From Rhizomys pruinosus (lineage: Eukaryota > Chordata > Mammalia > Rodentia > Spalacidae), in contig VZQC01002907.1 of NCBI GenBank assembly GCA_009823505.1, positions 169,658 to 233,657 of the forward strand: DNA of 64,000 nucleotides, in the 5' to 3' direction. Shown here one piece after another: positions 1 through 9,916 of the stretch (positions are counted from its first letter, which is position 1; every line of letters starts with the position of its first letter). The notes beneath the pieces are model-generated. The model saw nothing but the letters and a program-made list of their open reading frames with translations, had not been told where the DNA came from and made no database searches. A program made the translations under genes and the position numbers.

Positions 1-345
1 TGCTAGTGCCAATTACCTTAGTTGTAAGTATTTCTTGTGCATGGCCCCTTGAGCTTTTGTCCAAAGCAGTTGAGAGTGATACATATTGGAAATAACAACA
101 ACAACAACAACAACAGAAAGGACTGCATCAAAGAACTGACTGAAACAGTGAACTTCTGCTCAAAACAGTCAACTTCCACATGGAGAATATTGAGAAAGAC
201 TGAGAAAAAGATGAGAAGCATGTTTGGCAGAATGCATGAGCTCTGGTGGGGTGGGGGAATGGGGGGGACACAGGTCTAGATTTGATAGAAATATATATAT
301 TGAAAAAAAAGAATGAAAAAAAAGAAACAAAAAAGTCTTAATTTT
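1..345 (+). mobile_element. LINE-like 3' end (copy 1 of 2)
   Basis: This copy matches the reverse complement of 21,985-22,282 closely over about 290 bp. It has an (AAC)n tract, then a G-rich tract near 243-268, then TA- and A-rich sequence. A G-rich tract followed by an A-rich tail suggests the 3' end of a 5'-truncated LINE-1, but I cannot place it in a named family. The window edge cuts its left side. Confidence 0.45.
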
Positions 346-364
346 TTGTCAATATTTTTTAAAT

Positions 365-606
365 TTTTTTTAATTTTATTTATTTCTGTATATGTATGAA
401 TGTACTGTCTGCATGTGGGTTTGTGCACCCATGTCATGCAATGCCGCGGAGGTCAGAAGAGGGTGTCAGATTCCCCTGGAACTGGAGTTCTCCTGGAATT
501 GGAGTCTCAGACTGTTCTCAGCTGCCATGTGGGTGCTGGGGATCGAACCCGGGTCCTCTGCAAGAGCAGTTGGTGCTCTTAACCCGTAGGCCATCTCTGC
601 AGCCCC
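365..606 (-). mobile_element. B2/B3 SINE, 18-bp duplication subfamily
   Basis: Read on the minus strand, it starts ggggctg(c/g)agagatggcc with Pol III A- and B-box-like motifs (B box ggttcgatccc). It carries the tandem aactccaattccaggaga / aactccagttccagggga duplication and ends in an AT-rich tail. Full length. Confidence 0.92.
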
Positions 607-985
607 AGGGCTCAAGACTTTTTAAAAGGAGATAAATAAGGACAGTTTTCTTAAAGACTGTAGGCATGAAAGAGATGGCTGGAAGAAGCCAACACTGCTG
701 CTCTTTGTAACGTTTGTCCGTTGTATAAGACGATGTGCTATCTCACCAGGCCCACCAGCTAAAGATTATACAGGATGGCCTCAACTTGAAGTCCACTGAA
801 GGTGAATATCACAAACTATAGCTAGGAATTTGACGTCAGTATCTACAGTTGTATCTACAGAAAACGGAATTTTTCCATAGCAAAATGTCTGAGGACAAAC
901 ATTCTCCTAATACTGAAAGGACAGCCAACCTGAGAGGGATCATGATTTGCTAGACAGAACCGAAAATGAAGTTCTATCAGAAAAG
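607..985. other. Repeat-poor interval, no gene seen
   Basis: I recognise no gene here. A lone TGACGTCA octamer lies at 831-838 without other promoter features. Confidence 0.5.
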
Positions 986-988
986 AAA

Positions 989-1125
989 CTTTTTTTGGTG
1001 GGGGAGGTATTTTTGAGACAGGGTCTCCCTGTACCCGCAGCTGTCCTGGACCTCTCTAGACCAGGCTGGCCTTGAACTCACAGAGATCTGCCTGCCTCTA
1101 CCTCCCTAGTACTAGGTTAAAAGAC
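989..1125 (-). mobile_element. B1 SINE (diverged)
   Basis: Contains the B1 minus-strand blocks gagacagggtctccctgta and aggctggccttgaactcac. The 5' end is degraded. Confidence 0.85.
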
Positions 1126-1202
1126 ATTTCTTTCCACATCCAGCTGGAAAGAAACATTATCAACATCCTGCAGAAATGTCTTTAAGAAAATAGTGGTTAG
1201 AA

Positions 1203-1365
1203 GCCGGGGGCGGTGGCGCACACCTTTAATCCTAGCACTTGAGAGGCAGAGGCAGGCGGATCTTTGTGAGTTCAAGGCCAGCCTGGTCTACAGAGCGAGT
1301 TCCCGGCGCTGGGACTATCAGGCAGACCCCATGTTCACAAAAGACAAAAACAAAAGAAAAAAAAA
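1203..1365 (+). mobile_element. B1 SINE
   Basis: Has the gccggg...ggtggcgcacacctttaat head and the ttcaaggccagcctggtctac core, then an A-rich tail. The right half is diverged. Confidence 0.9.
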
Positions 1366-1382
1366 TCAAAAAATAGTGGTTA

Positions 1383-1460
1383 GGCTATGGAAGTAGCTCA
1401 GTTGGCAGAGTGCTTGTGTAGGATGCTGGAAGCCCTGAACTATCTCCCCGAATTGCATAA
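1383..1460 (+). mobile_element. ID-like tRNA-derived SINE fragment
   Basis: The block gtagctcagttggcagagtg, then a degenerate B-box region, matches the ID/B4 tRNA-like head. Confidence 0.5.
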
Positions 1461-1474
1461 AACTGGAGTTCACA

Positions 1475-1717
1475 GGGCTAGAGAGATGGCCTAGCGGTTA
1501 AGAGCGCGGACCGCTCTTGCAGAGGACCTGGGTTCGATCCCCAGCACCCACATGGCGGCCGAGAACTGTCTGAAACTCCAATTCCAGGAGAACTCCAGTT
1601 CCAGGGGAATCTGAGACCCTCTTCTGACCTCGGTGGCATTGCACGAACCTGCATGCAGACAGTACATTCATACACATACAGAAATAAATTTTTAAAAAAA
1701 TTAAAAAAGAAAAAAAA
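1475..1717 (+). mobile_element. B2/B3 SINE, 18-bp duplication subfamily
   Basis: Full-length young-type copy with a CpG-rich tRNA head. It is flanked by aactgg(a/g)gttcaca target-site duplications. The right-hand copy is also the left flank of the next SINE. Confidence 0.93.
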
Positions 1718-1730
1718 ACTGGGGTTCACA

Positions 1731-1865
1731 GCCGGGCATGGTGGTGCACGCCTTTAATACCAGCACTCGGGAGGTAGAGGCAGGCGGATCTCTGTGAGTT
1801 CCAGGCCAGCTGTGACTAAAGGGAGACCCTGTCTCAAAAAGACCAAAACAAAACAAAACAAAAAC
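1731..1865 (+). mobile_element. B1 SINE
   Basis: B1 head and 3' end are present with an internal deletion in the middle. It follows the B2 above and repeats the same flank, aactggggttcaca, on its right side. Confidence 0.9.
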
Positions 1866-2350
1866 TGGGGGTTCACACCTGTGGTTCTGGCTCTCAGGAA
1901 ATCAGAAGTTCAAAGTCAGCTTCTGCTACATTGTTTATTCTAGGCCAGCCTGAAATACTTATGGCCTTGTAAAGGAAGGGGAGGAGGGGAATTGCAAGAA
2001 ACTGTGGCAGCTTATCAGCCTTATAGAAGCATCATGAACAAAATAATTTTGTGATGAAAGAATTTATAGCAACCAAGAGTCAAGACAGTGATTACCAACT
2101 ATTCAAAACATGAGTAAGATTACAGAGTCCAATAAACCGTCCTGGGTGTTCCACATGGTGTGAGGAGAAGCCAAGCCTGAATCAACTGACGAGTCTCTAC
2201 AGAAATATCCTCTTGTTGCTAAACAACAACTAACGAAACAGTTTACCTCTTGAAGAACAACACCTGAAATTTCGGAATGTCATAATTGTTGTGGTCTCCT
2301 TGGAGAGCCGTATTGTAAACAGTAGAAAGAGTTCATATGTTAAGAAAAAG
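1866..2350. other. Mostly unique DNA with old SINE traces
   Basis: A weak B1/B4-like stretch occupies about 1,880-1,975. The rest shows nothing I recognise. Confidence 0.4.
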
Positions 2351-2430
2351 GGAGTGTAGGCGTGTAGCTCACTAATTAGTATTTGTTTAAGCATTTCCAA
2401 GGCCTTGAATTCGATCTCCAGCACTGAAAA
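2351..2430 (+). mobile_element. ID-like SINE fragment
   Basis: Has gtgtagctcactaattagta and ttcgatctccagcactgaaa, the A- and B-box regions of an ID-type head. Confidence 0.5.
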
Positions 2431-2474
2431 CAAAGAAAGCAAGACAGAAATAGATCCGTTCTCAGATAAACAAA

Positions 2475-2590
2475 GTTGAGGCAGGCCAACATCTGAGAAA
2501 TTGAGGCAGCCTGGTCTACATAGGGAGCTCCAGGCCAGCTAGAACTACAGGGAGACCCTGTTTCAAAAACAAAAACAAAAACAAACTAAC
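2475..2590 (+). mobile_element. B1 SINE, partial
   Basis: The B1 right half (cagcctggtctacatagg to gggagaccctgtttc) is clear; the left part is degraded. Confidence 0.75.
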
Positions 2591-2599
2591 CACACAAAA

Positions 2600-2775
2600 G
2601 AGCCAGGATCTGTGGTGCATGCCTATAACACCAGCACCTGGGAGGTACAGGCAAGAGGATTAAGGAGTTCAAGGTCATACTCAGCTACACAGTGAGTTCC
2701 AGGCCAGCTTTTGGCTACAAGAGTAGCTGTCTCAAAAAGCAAAAAGCAAAAACAAATCAATCAAACAAACAAAAC
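2600..2775 (+). mobile_element. B1/B4-type SINE
   Basis: Diverged B1 head (ggtgcatgcctataacacca), right half gtgagttccaggccagc, and an A-rich tail. Confidence 0.75.
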
Positions 2776-3002
2776 CCCCACAGACAGAAAGAGAGGAAGA
2801 CAAAAACAGAGCAAGGAGCAAGGACAACCAACAGAGAATTATTAAATGTGGTATATATTAATCCAACTATATAAAAATCATGTTGGCTACCAGTAGTCTA
2901 GATACTTCTGCCTCTGCCTCCTTCAGCAAATCCTACTGGTGTGTGCCACCAACACCGGTGGATGTCAACAGTCTAATTGCATTATATTAAAAAACAGATT
3001 AT

Positions 3003-3245
3003 GGGGGCTGGAGAGATGGCCTAGCGGTTAAGAGCGCCGACTGCTCTTACAGAGGACCCAAGTTTGATCCCCAGCACCCACATGGCGGCTAAGAACTGTC
3101 TATAACTCCAATTCCAGGAGAACTGCAGTTCCAGGGGAATCCGAGACCCTCTTCTGACCTCTGAGGCATTGCACGACACAGGTGCACAAACCTGCATGCA
3201 GACAGTACATTCATACACATACAGAAATTAATTTAAAAAAATTTT
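3003..3245 (+). mobile_element. B2/B3 SINE, 18-bp duplication subfamily
   Basis: Full length. Flanked by aaaaacagattatgg target-site duplications on both sides. Confidence 0.94.
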
Positions 3246-3260
3246 TTAAAAACAGATTAT

Positions 3261-3395
3261 GGTGGGCATGATGGCACTTGGTAGGAGCCAAGTGGATCTC
3301 TGTGAGTTCAAGGCCAGCCTGGTCTACATTGGGAGTTCCAGGACAGCTGGGGCTACAGGGAGACCCTGTCTCAAAAAATAAACCAACAAAACAAA
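3261..3395 (+). mobile_element. B1 SINE, internal deletion
   Basis: The core ttcaaggccagcctggtctac and the 3' end gggagaccctgtctc are intact. The head lacks the cacgcctttaatcccagcac section. Confidence 0.85.
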
Positions 3396-3429
3396 ACCCA
3401 CAAGGATAACAAAGAAAACAGAGAGATTA

Positions 3430-3530
3430 TTCCAGCACTCAGGAGGCAGAGGCAGGTGGATCTTTCTGAGACTGAGGCTAGCCTCATGTACACAGTGAGT
3501 TCCAGAAAAAGAAAAAAAAAAAAAAAAAGA
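3430..3530 (+). mobile_element. B1 SINE, 5'-truncated
   Basis: Starts at the cagcactcaggaggcagagg block and ends early after gtgagttccag in an A tract. Confidence 0.7.
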
Positions 3531-3540
3531 CAGCAATTAG

Positions 3541-4190
3541 GGGCCAGGGGATAGTCTATAAAGTGCTTGCTTGCTATGGAAGCCTCAGGACCTGAGTTTG
3601 ATTCCTAGAACCTATTTAAAATTTTTTTGATTTATTATTTTTTATGTGTTTGAGTGTTTTGCCTACATGTATGTAAGTGCATCCCTGTTATGTTATGTTG
3701 GTGGAGGCCAGAAGGGGACATTGGACCCCTGGAACTGGAGTTATGAATGGCTGCTAGGCCCACCATGTGGTGCTGGGGACCAAACCCAGGTCCTCTGCAA
3801 GAGCAGCCAGTGCTTTTAACTCTCTCCAGTGCCCCCAGAACCCATTTTTAAAAGCTGGGTGCAGTGGCATGCATTTAATCCAGATACTAGAGGGGAGAGA
3901 TAGATGGATCCTCAGAACTCCTGGCCTGCCACCCTCGCCTACTTGGTGAGCCCTCGCTAGTACAAGGCCCTGTCTCAGAAGCCAAGGCAGAAGAGACAAA
4001 AAAAAAAAAAAAAAAAATGAATATACCTGAGGTTAACCTCTGCCCTCCAATATTCACATGCACACACGCGCACAAACACCTGTATACATGTGTACACGTG
4101 AACACATACGCTTATACAAACACATACAGAAGACAGAGATTATCAGCATAGAGCCCCAAATGAGACTTAACTATATGTTTTCTACAAGGT
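3541..4190 (+). mobile_element. Old composite SINE (B2-like head, B1-like middle), split by a B2
   Basis: A B2/ID-like head (3,541-3,617) and a B1-like part beginning aaaagctgggtgcagtggca (3,852) are separated by an inverted B2/B3. The insertion is bracketed by agaacctatttaaaa / agaacccatttttaaaa. The right part ends in sequence like the 3' end of a B3 (acctctgccctcc, then a CA-rich run). An old composite of this build is, from memory, common in muroids; it differs in junction from the young B2-B1 composite reported at 15.4, 18.2 and 51.2 kb. Confidence 0.55.
3618..3838 (-). mobile_element. B2/B3 SINE
   Basis: Minus-strand B2/B3 without the 18-bp duplication (single cctggaactggagtt), inserted in the composite above. 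Confidence 0.88.
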
Positions 4191-4204
4191 AACATTCAAT
4201 TTAT

Positions 4205-4392
4205 TGTTGTTGTTTTGAGGCAGGATCTCAAAATAACCTTAAACTCTCCCTGTGGCGCAGGATGACTTGAACTTCTGGTTTTCCTGCTTCCAGCTCCCAA
4301 GTTCTCTACCACGCAGTTTATACGGTGCTGGGGATCAAGCATGGGGATTCATTCATGCTAGAAGCACTCTACCAACTGAGCTACATCCTCAG
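4205..4392 (-). mobile_element. B4-like SINE (B1-ID fusion)
   Basis: An old B1-like part is followed by ggtgctggggatcaagcatg and ctaccaactgagctacatcc, the inverted ID head. This is the usual B4 arrangement on the minus strand. Confidence 0.65.
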
Positions 4393-4413
4393 CTATCTGT
4401 CTGTCTGTCTGTC

Positions 4414-4552
4414 TTTTTGAGACAGGTCTGCCTGCAGCCCTAGCTGTCCTGGAACTCACTATGTAGACCAGGCTGGCCTTGAACTCACAGAGATCCTCCT
4501 GTCTCTGCCTCCTGTGTGCTGGGATTAAAGGAGTGTGCCACCATGCATGGCT
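4414..4552 (-). mobile_element. B1 SINE
   Basis: Near-complete inverted B1 next to a short (CTGT)n run. Confidence 0.9.
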
Positions 4553-4574
4553 ATTTATTTAAATTTTTGTTTAT

Positions 4575-4685
4575 TTATTTTTGAGACAGGGTCTCCTATA
4601 GCCCAGGCTGGCCTCAAACTCCTGATCCTCCCCCTCAGCCTTCCAAGTGCCGGGATTACAGGTGTGTACTTCCAAGCCCAGTTTA
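4575..4685 (-). mobile_element. B1 SINE, old
   Basis: Diverged inverted B1 with ttgagacagggtctcctata and gccgggattacaggtgtgta. Confidence 0.75.
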
Positions 4686-4699
4686 AGAAACTGACTTTA

Positions 4700-4848
4700 A
4701 GGCATGGATCTCTGTGAGTTCCAGGCCAGCCTGGTCTGTAGAGTGAGTTCCAGGACAGCTGGGGCTATAGGGAGCCCCTGTCACAAAACAAAACAAAACA
4801 AAACAAAACAAAACAAAACAAAACAAAACAAAAACAACAACAAAAAAA
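4700..4848 (+). mobile_element. B1 SINE, 5'-truncated, with (AAAAC)n tail
   Basis: The right three quarters of B1 end in about 50 bp of AAAAC repeats, a microsatellite grown from the A-tail. Confidence 0.85.
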
Positions 4849-5051
4849 CCCTCACTTTAGGGCTGGCAAGATAGCTTACCAGGTAAAGGTGACAGAGAGT
4901 AAGAGAGAGAGAGAGAGACAGAGAGAGGCGTGAATCTAAATGCCATCAAACTATCATGTATGAAAATTGCAAAAAAAAAAAAAATTAAAAAAAGAAAATT
5001 GCAAAAATGTAATGTAATTTAAACTGTAAAAAGTACAGAGCATAAATCTTT

Positions 5052-5192
5052 GGTTTTTTTTTTTCTGAGCCAGGGTCTCCCTGTAGCCCCAACTGGCCTG
5101 AAACTCACTATGTAGATCAGGCTGGCCTTGAACTCACAAAGATCCACCTGCCTCTGCCTCCTGAGTGCTAGGATTAAAGGCCTGTGCCGGCT
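5052..5192 (-). mobile_element. B1 SINE
   Basis: Complete inverted B1 with all core blocks. Confidence 0.9.
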
Positions 5193-5236
5193 TTTTTGGC
5201 TTTTTTATATATCTTTGTGTGTATATAGATGTTTGT

Positions 5237-5389
5237 GCCGGGCGTGGTGACACACACCTTTAATCCTAGCACTCAGGAGGCAGAGAGAGGCAGGTGGATC
5301 TTTGTCAGTTCAAAGCCAGCCTGGTCTACAGAGTTCCAGTACAGCCAGGGCTACAGGGAGACCCTGTCTCAAAAAGACCAAAAAAAAAA
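5237..5389 (+). mobile_element. B1 SINE
   Basis: Begins gccgggcgtggtgacacaca; flanked by agatgtttgtg target-site duplications. Confidence 0.93.
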
Positions 5390-5399
5390 GATGTTTGTG

Positions 5400-5726
5400 T
5401 AGGTTCATGAGTGTTTGTGTATTATATGTATACATATTCATGTGCATGTGTATCATATGTGTACACGTTCATGTTCATGTGCCATAGCACATGTGTGGAG
5501 GTCAGATCGCAACCTTCAGTGTGAACTTTTACGCTGTACCTTGTTGAGACAGATCTCTTTGTGGCCTGTGAATTTCCAGGAATTCTCTTTTCTCTGCCTC
5601 CCAACTGTACCAGGATACAGTCTCTACTATGGCTGGCTTTATGTGGTTTGTTTATGTGGATTTGAACTCAGGTTCTTATGCTCGTACAGCAAACTCTTTA
5701 CCTGTTGAGCCATCTTTCCTGCCCAG
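5400..5726 (-). mobile_element. B3-type SINE, old
   Basis: Inverted B3-like copy: ggaggtcagatcgcaacctt, then gatttgaactcaggttctta, then gttgagccatctttcctgcc. It is longer than usual because of about 100 bp of extra sequence in the middle. Confidence 0.65.
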
Positions 5727-5956
5727 GTGTGGGGTGTATGTGTGTGTGTCTGTGTGGTGTGTGTGTGTGTGTATGTGTGTGTGTGTGGTGTGTGTGTATA
5801 TGTGTGTGTATGTGTATGTGTGTGTGTATGTGTGTGTGGTATGTGTGTATGTGTGTGTATGTGTGTATGTGTGTGTATGTGTGTATGTATGTGTGTGTAT
5901 GTGTGTATGTATGTGTGTATGTGTGTGTATGTGTGTGTATGTGTGTGTGTATGTGT

Positions 5957-5992
<36 letters not shown>
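5727..5992. repeat. (TG)n/(TATG)n microsatellite
   Basis: About 265 bp of mixed TG and TATG units. Its six-frame Cys-Val or His-Thr open frames are repeat translations, not genes. Confidence 0.97.
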
Positions 5993-5993
<1 letters not shown>

Positions 5994-6059
5994 ACAGTGC
6001 TGGCAGCTGAACCTACACACACCAGAAAAGCAGTCAACCCCTGAGCTGAATTCAGCCCT

Positions 6060-6176
6060 TGCTGTGTTTTGAAGGCAGGGTCTGTCTTTTTATCTCAGGC
6101 TGTCCTCAAATTCAAGATCCTCTCCCCTCAGCCTCCCAGCTGTTAGGATTACAGTCATGCCACCATGCCCAACTGG
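6060..6176 (-). mobile_element. B1 SINE, old
   Basis: Diverged inverted B1 (gcagggtctgtctttttatc; gttaggattacagtcatgcc). Confidence 0.65.
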
Positions 6177-6410
6177 TGGAAACTGACAGCACAGGAAGAC
6201 ACATTCATTGTTGGGAAGATGTCGGTTCTTCTCAGACTGATCAACAGATTCACAATAATCTCAAATAAATTTGTAGATATCAACAAACTAAGATTAATTT
6301 TATATGGAGAGGCAAAAACCCATATGTAGAAGAGCTAACAGTATTGAAAAAGAACAAATGGGAGACCAATACTTCCCAATCTCAAGGTTTATTATAAAGA
6401 TATAATAATC

Positions 6411-6562
6411 GCTGGGCGTGGTGGCACACACCTTCAATCCTAGCACTTGGGAGGCAGAGGCAGGCAGATCTTTGTGAGTTCAAGGCCAGCCTGGTCTACA
6501 GAGTGAGTTCAAGGACAGTTGGGGCTACAGGGAGACCCTGTCTTGAAAAGACCAAAAAAAAA
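6411..6562 (+). mobile_element. B1 SINE inside L1
   Basis: Complete B1 with an A-tail followed by a TA-rich tract; the L1 fragment continues on both sides. Confidence 0.93.
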
Positions 6563-6658
6563 TATATATATATGTATATATATATTAATCAAAACAATAT
6601 GCTAGTGTAAAATAGCCCAGTAAAACAGAATAGAGACCAGAAAGAAATATACATAGAG

Positions 6659-6900
6659 GGGCTGGAGAGATGGCCTAGCGGTTGAGAGTGCCAACCGCTC
6701 TTACAGAGGACCCGGGTTCGATCCCCAGCACCCACATGGCGGCTGAGAACCGTCAGAAACTCCAATTCCAGGAGAACTCCAGTTCCAGGTGAATCTGACA
6801 TCCTCTTCTGACCTCCACGGCATTGCATGACACGGGTGCACAAACTTGCATGCAGACAGTACATTCTTACACATACAGAAATAAATAAAATTAATTAAAA
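6659..6900 (+). mobile_element. B2/B3 SINE, 18-bp duplication subfamily, inside L1
   Basis: Full length; flanked by a 16-17-bp perfect target-site duplication, agaaatatacatagag. Confidence 0.95.
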
Positions 6901-7090
6901 AAAAGAAATATACATAGAGCCAACTCTATTTGGGAAGACGAAGGGGAGCAATGCAGTGTTAGGGGAAGAAAAGAAAGAGCAATAAGAGATGAACATGATC
7001 TAAATATATTACGTACGTGTATCATAATCTCATAGGGAAACCATTATTCTGTTTAATTAATATATGCCAATGAAAATGTCTAAAAATAAA

Positions 7091-7235
7091 CCAGGCATGG
7101 TGGCACAAGCCTTTAATTCCAGCACTCGGGAGGCAGAGGCAGGTAGATCACTGAGAGTTTAAGGCCAGCCTTGTCTTTATCACAAGATACAGACCAGCTG
7201 GAGCTACAGGGAGACTCCATCTCAAAAAGACAAAA
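7091..7235 (+). mobile_element. B1 SINE
   Basis: Complete B1 whose tail leads into a (GAAA)n array. Confidence 0.9.
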
Positions 7236-7236
7236 A

Positions 7237-7306
<70 letters not shown>

Positions 7307-7322
7307 AAGAAAGAAAAGAAAA
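7236..7322. repeat. (GAAA)n microsatellite
   Basis: About 85 bp of GAAA units grown from the B1 A-tail. Confidence 0.97.
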
Positions 7323-7341
7323 GGTCTAAAAATAAATAACC

Positions 7342-7598
7342 GGGCTGGAGAGATGGCCTAGCGGTTAAGAGCACTGACTGCTCTTACAGAGGACCCAGGT
7401 TCGATCCCCAGCACCCACATGGCGGCCGAAAACCGTCTGAAACTCCAATTCCAGGAGAACTCCAGTTCCAGGGGAATCTGAGACCCTCTTCTGACCTCTG
7501 CTGCATTGCACGACACAGGTGCACAAACCTGCATGCAGACAGTACATTCATACACATACAGAAATAAATAAAATAAAAAAAAAAAAGTTAAAAAAAAA
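7342..7598 (+). mobile_element. B2/B3 SINE, 18-bp duplication subfamily
   Basis: Full length. Its right flank (aaataaataacccc) is the left flank of the next B2. Confidence 0.94.
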
Positions 7599-7611
7599 AT
7601 AAATAACCCCG

Positions 7612-7855
7612 GGGCTGGAGAGATGGCCTAGCGGTTAAGAGCACCAACCACTCTTGCAGAGGACCCGGGTTCGATCCCCAGCACCCACCTGGTGGCTAAG
7701 AACCGTCTGTAACTCCAATTCCAGGAGAACTCCAGTTCCAGCGGAATCCGAGACCCTCTTTTGACCTCTGCGGCATTGCATGACATGGGTGCACAAACCT
7801 GCATGCAGACAGTACATTCATACAAATTAATTAATTAATTTAAAAAATTAAAAAA
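7612..7855 (+). mobile_element. B2/B3 SINE, 18-bp duplication subfamily
   Basis: Full length, head-to-tail behind the previous B2, sharing an aataacccc-type target sequence. Confidence 0.94.
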
Positions 7856-7859
7856 AAAT

Positions 7860-8030
7860 AACCCCGGACTCCCAGCACTCAGGAGACTGATGCAAGACTG
7901 CTGTGAGCATAAGGCCAGTTTAAGCCATGTAAAACTAAAAGCTAACCAAGAAGGGAAGAAGAAAAAGGAAAAGAAGAAAAAGAGAAGAAAAGACAAAGGA
8001 AAGGGAAGGAATGAAGTAGCAAATCCAGAC
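7860..8030 (+). mobile_element. B1/B4-like remnant plus purine-rich tail
   Basis: B1-like cccagcactcaggagactga, then a diverged body and a GAA/GGAA-rich run. Confidence 0.5.
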
Positions 8031-8065
8031 AATGGACTATAATTCAGTCCTGGAAGGAAATAAGA

Positions 8066-8830
8066 TAGGGCTGGAGAGTAAAGTGCTTACCTTACAAGTA
8101 CAGGGACCTGGTTTAACCCCCAGAACACACATATATGAAGCTGGGTGTGGTAACGCGTGCTTATAATCACATCACTGATGTGCTGGATAGCTTTAGTGTC
8201 ACTTGACACACCTGGGTTAAGGGATCCTCAATGGGGGAACGGCCTCCATTGAACTGGCCTGTGACCATATATGTGGGGCGTTTTCTTGATTGTTGAGTGA
8301 TGTGGAGAGCCCAGCCCACTGTGGGCAGTGCCACCCCTGGACAGTTGTTGTATATTGTATAAGAAAGCAGACTGGGCATGGGCCAGGGGAGCAAGCCAGT
8401 AAGCAGCATTCCTCCATGGCCTGTGATTCATTCAGCTCCTACCTCCAGGTTCCTACCCTGAGTTTGTACCTTGGGCTCCCTGAGTGACGAACTGTGACCC
8501 AGACATGTAAGACAAACAAACCCTTTCCTCCCCAAGTTGGTATTAGTCAGAGAGTTTTGTTACAGCAATATGAAAGCAAACTAGAACAACTGAGGCAGGC
8601 AGAGACAGGCAGCTCCCTGGTGCTCCCTGACCAGCCAGCACCCTGGTGCTCCCTGACCAGCCAGCCTAACTTACTCGGTGAAATCCAGACCAGTGAGAGA
8701 CCCTGTCTCAAAAGAATGTAGGTACTGCATGAAGAATGACATCATAAGAATGAAATCATAAGACATGCACTCACATACTTGTGCACACCCACCCACGCAA
8801 TATGTGAACTCCTCCAAAAAACACAAGCAA
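8066..8830 (+). mobile_element. Old composite SINE split by an LTR-like element
   Basis: A B2-like head (8,066-8,130) and a B1-like middle (aagctgggtgtggtaacgcg) stop at about 8,177. They resume at 8,590 with tgaggcaggcagagacaggc, a 27-28-bp direct duplication (ctccctgaccagccagc region) and a CA-rich end. It is the same old composite type as at 3.5-4.2 kb. Confidence 0.5.
8178..8589 (+). mobile_element. LTR-like solo element (MaLR-type)
   Basis: About 410 bp with the layout of a solo LTR: tg...ca-like ends, a TATA-like tgtataagaaagc, a degenerate polyadenylation region (acaaacaaaccctttcctcc) and a terminal ttacagcaatatgaaagcaa block. At least two inverted relatives (11.4 and 27.0-27.6 kb) are in the window. 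I am not sure of the Repbase name. No internal retroviral sequence is present. Confidence 0.6.
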
Positions 8831-8859
8831 AGGAATAAGCTAACAAGACACGGTGGAAG

Positions 8860-8939
8860 GAGCTGATGCGATGCCTCAACAGATAAAGGCACGCACTGCG
8901 AAACCTGTGCACCCAGGTTTGATCCCCGGAGCCCACAGA
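8860..8939 (+). mobile_element. B2-like head fragment
   Basis: gctgatgcgatgcctcaaca to ggtttgatccccggagccca: tRNA-like half of an old B2/B3, interrupted by the next element. Confidence 0.55.
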
Positions 8940-9087
8940 AGGCAAGAGGTCAGAAGAGGGTGTTTGATTCCTCTGGAACTGGAGTTAAAGATGGTTCTCA
9001 TCCGCCATGTGGGTGCTGGGGATTGAACCTGGGTCCTCTGCAAGAGCAGTCAGTACTCTTAACCACTAGGCTATCTCTCTAGCCCCT
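8940..9087 (-). mobile_element. B2/B3 SINE, 3'-truncated
   Basis: Inverted copy from ggtcagaagagggtg to the head tctctagcccc; no 18-bp duplication. Confidence 0.88.
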
Positions 9088-9121
9088 AGAGGCTGAGCCA
9101 TTTTTAAAAAGACTTGGCCAG

Positions 9122-9286
9122 GCCGGGCGTGGTGGCGCACATCTTTAATCCTAGCACTTGGGAGGCAGAGGCAGGCAGATCTTTGTGAGTTCAAGGCCAG
9201 TCTGATCTACATAGTGAGTTCCAGACCAGCTGGGGCTACAAGGAGACCCTGTCTCGAAAAGACAAAAAAATAAATAAATAAATACA

Positions 9287-9325
<39 letters not shown>

Positions 9326-9329
9326 ATAG
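9122..9329 (+). mobile_element. B1 SINE with (AAAT)n tail
   Basis: Complete B1 with about 60 bp of AAAT repeats; flanked by agacttggcca target-site duplications. Confidence 0.95.
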
Positions 9330-9337
9330 ACTTGGCC

Positions 9338-9465
9338 AGCATTTGGTAGGCAAAGGCAGGTGGATCTCTGTGAGTTCAAGGCCAGCCTGGTCTACATAGT
9401 GAGTTCCAGGCCAGCTGGGGCTACAGAGAGAGCCTGTCTTAAAAATAAAATAAAATAAAACAACA
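9338..9465 (+). mobile_element. B1 SINE, head-truncated
   Basis: Begins at the cagcactt-equivalent block and runs to gcctgtcttaaaaataaaa. Confidence 0.88.
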
Positions 9466-9514
9466 AAATAACAAGAAGACATGGAGGCATCTTAAATTAC
9501 TAAGTGAGAGGGGC

Positions 9515-9815
9515 CAATCTGCACAATGTCTGTACTGATTAGTGATCACCAGACATGGGGAAGGGCACAGAGGCAGAACACAGAGGATTTTCAGGATGGC
9601 GAGAGAACTCTATACTGTGTTCTTATAGACAGGACACTATGCACTTGTTCCGATACGCATTGTAAGCCATACATTTGGTGATGTGAGGTAGGTTCTAGTA
9701 GGGAAAGTTGATAATGCTGGAGTCTACACACGTGCGAGGACAGGGGTTCTGTGGAACTCCTCTAAGTCTTCTTCTCATGTGCTATGAACATAAAACTGCT
9801 CTAAATATATACACC
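9515..9815 (+). mobile_element. Old LINE-1 3'-UTR fragment (L1M-type)
   Basis: Matches my memory of ancient mammalian L1 3' ends: ggattttcaggatggcgaga..., acattgta-like midsection, ttgataatgctggagtctac and the terminal tgaacataaaactgctctaa. Confidence 0.65.
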
Positions 9816-9916
9816 CTGAAGCCAGCTCAATGGTAGAATGTGTGCTTAGCATGTGTGAGGCATGCCAAAAATAAGATATGTGCATTGTGTGTGGGGGTTG
9901 AAACAAGAGAAACGCA

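Larger units (their letters stand above)
6235..7080 (+). mobile_element. LINE-1 ORF2 fragment, split by two SINEs
   Basis: The stretches 6,280-6,410, 6,563-6,658 and 6,905-7,010 resemble the C-terminal part of L1 ORF2 (attttatatggagaggcaaa, attgaaaaagaacaaatggg, aaacagaatagagaccagaa). No open frame remains. A B1 and a B2 inserted later. Confidence 0.7.

Noticed and set aside
831..838. TGACGTCA CRE octamer (also 57,318-57,325)
   Set aside because: Single motifs are expected by chance in 64 kb; no promoter context at 831 and weak context at 57.3 kb.
3021..3218. Recurring ~65-codon frame beginning MYECTVCMQVCAP, seen more than ten times in the window
   Set aside because: It is the antisense translation of the B2/B3 3' body, repeated because the SINE is.
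5629..6072. Long Cys-Val and His-Thr open frames
   Set aside because: Translations of the TG/TATG repeat; no start context, splice signals or non-repeat sequence.
8178..8589. Active endogenous retrovirus
   Set aside because: Only solo LTR-like sequence; no gag, pol or env similarity seen in or near it, nor between the other LTR-like copies.
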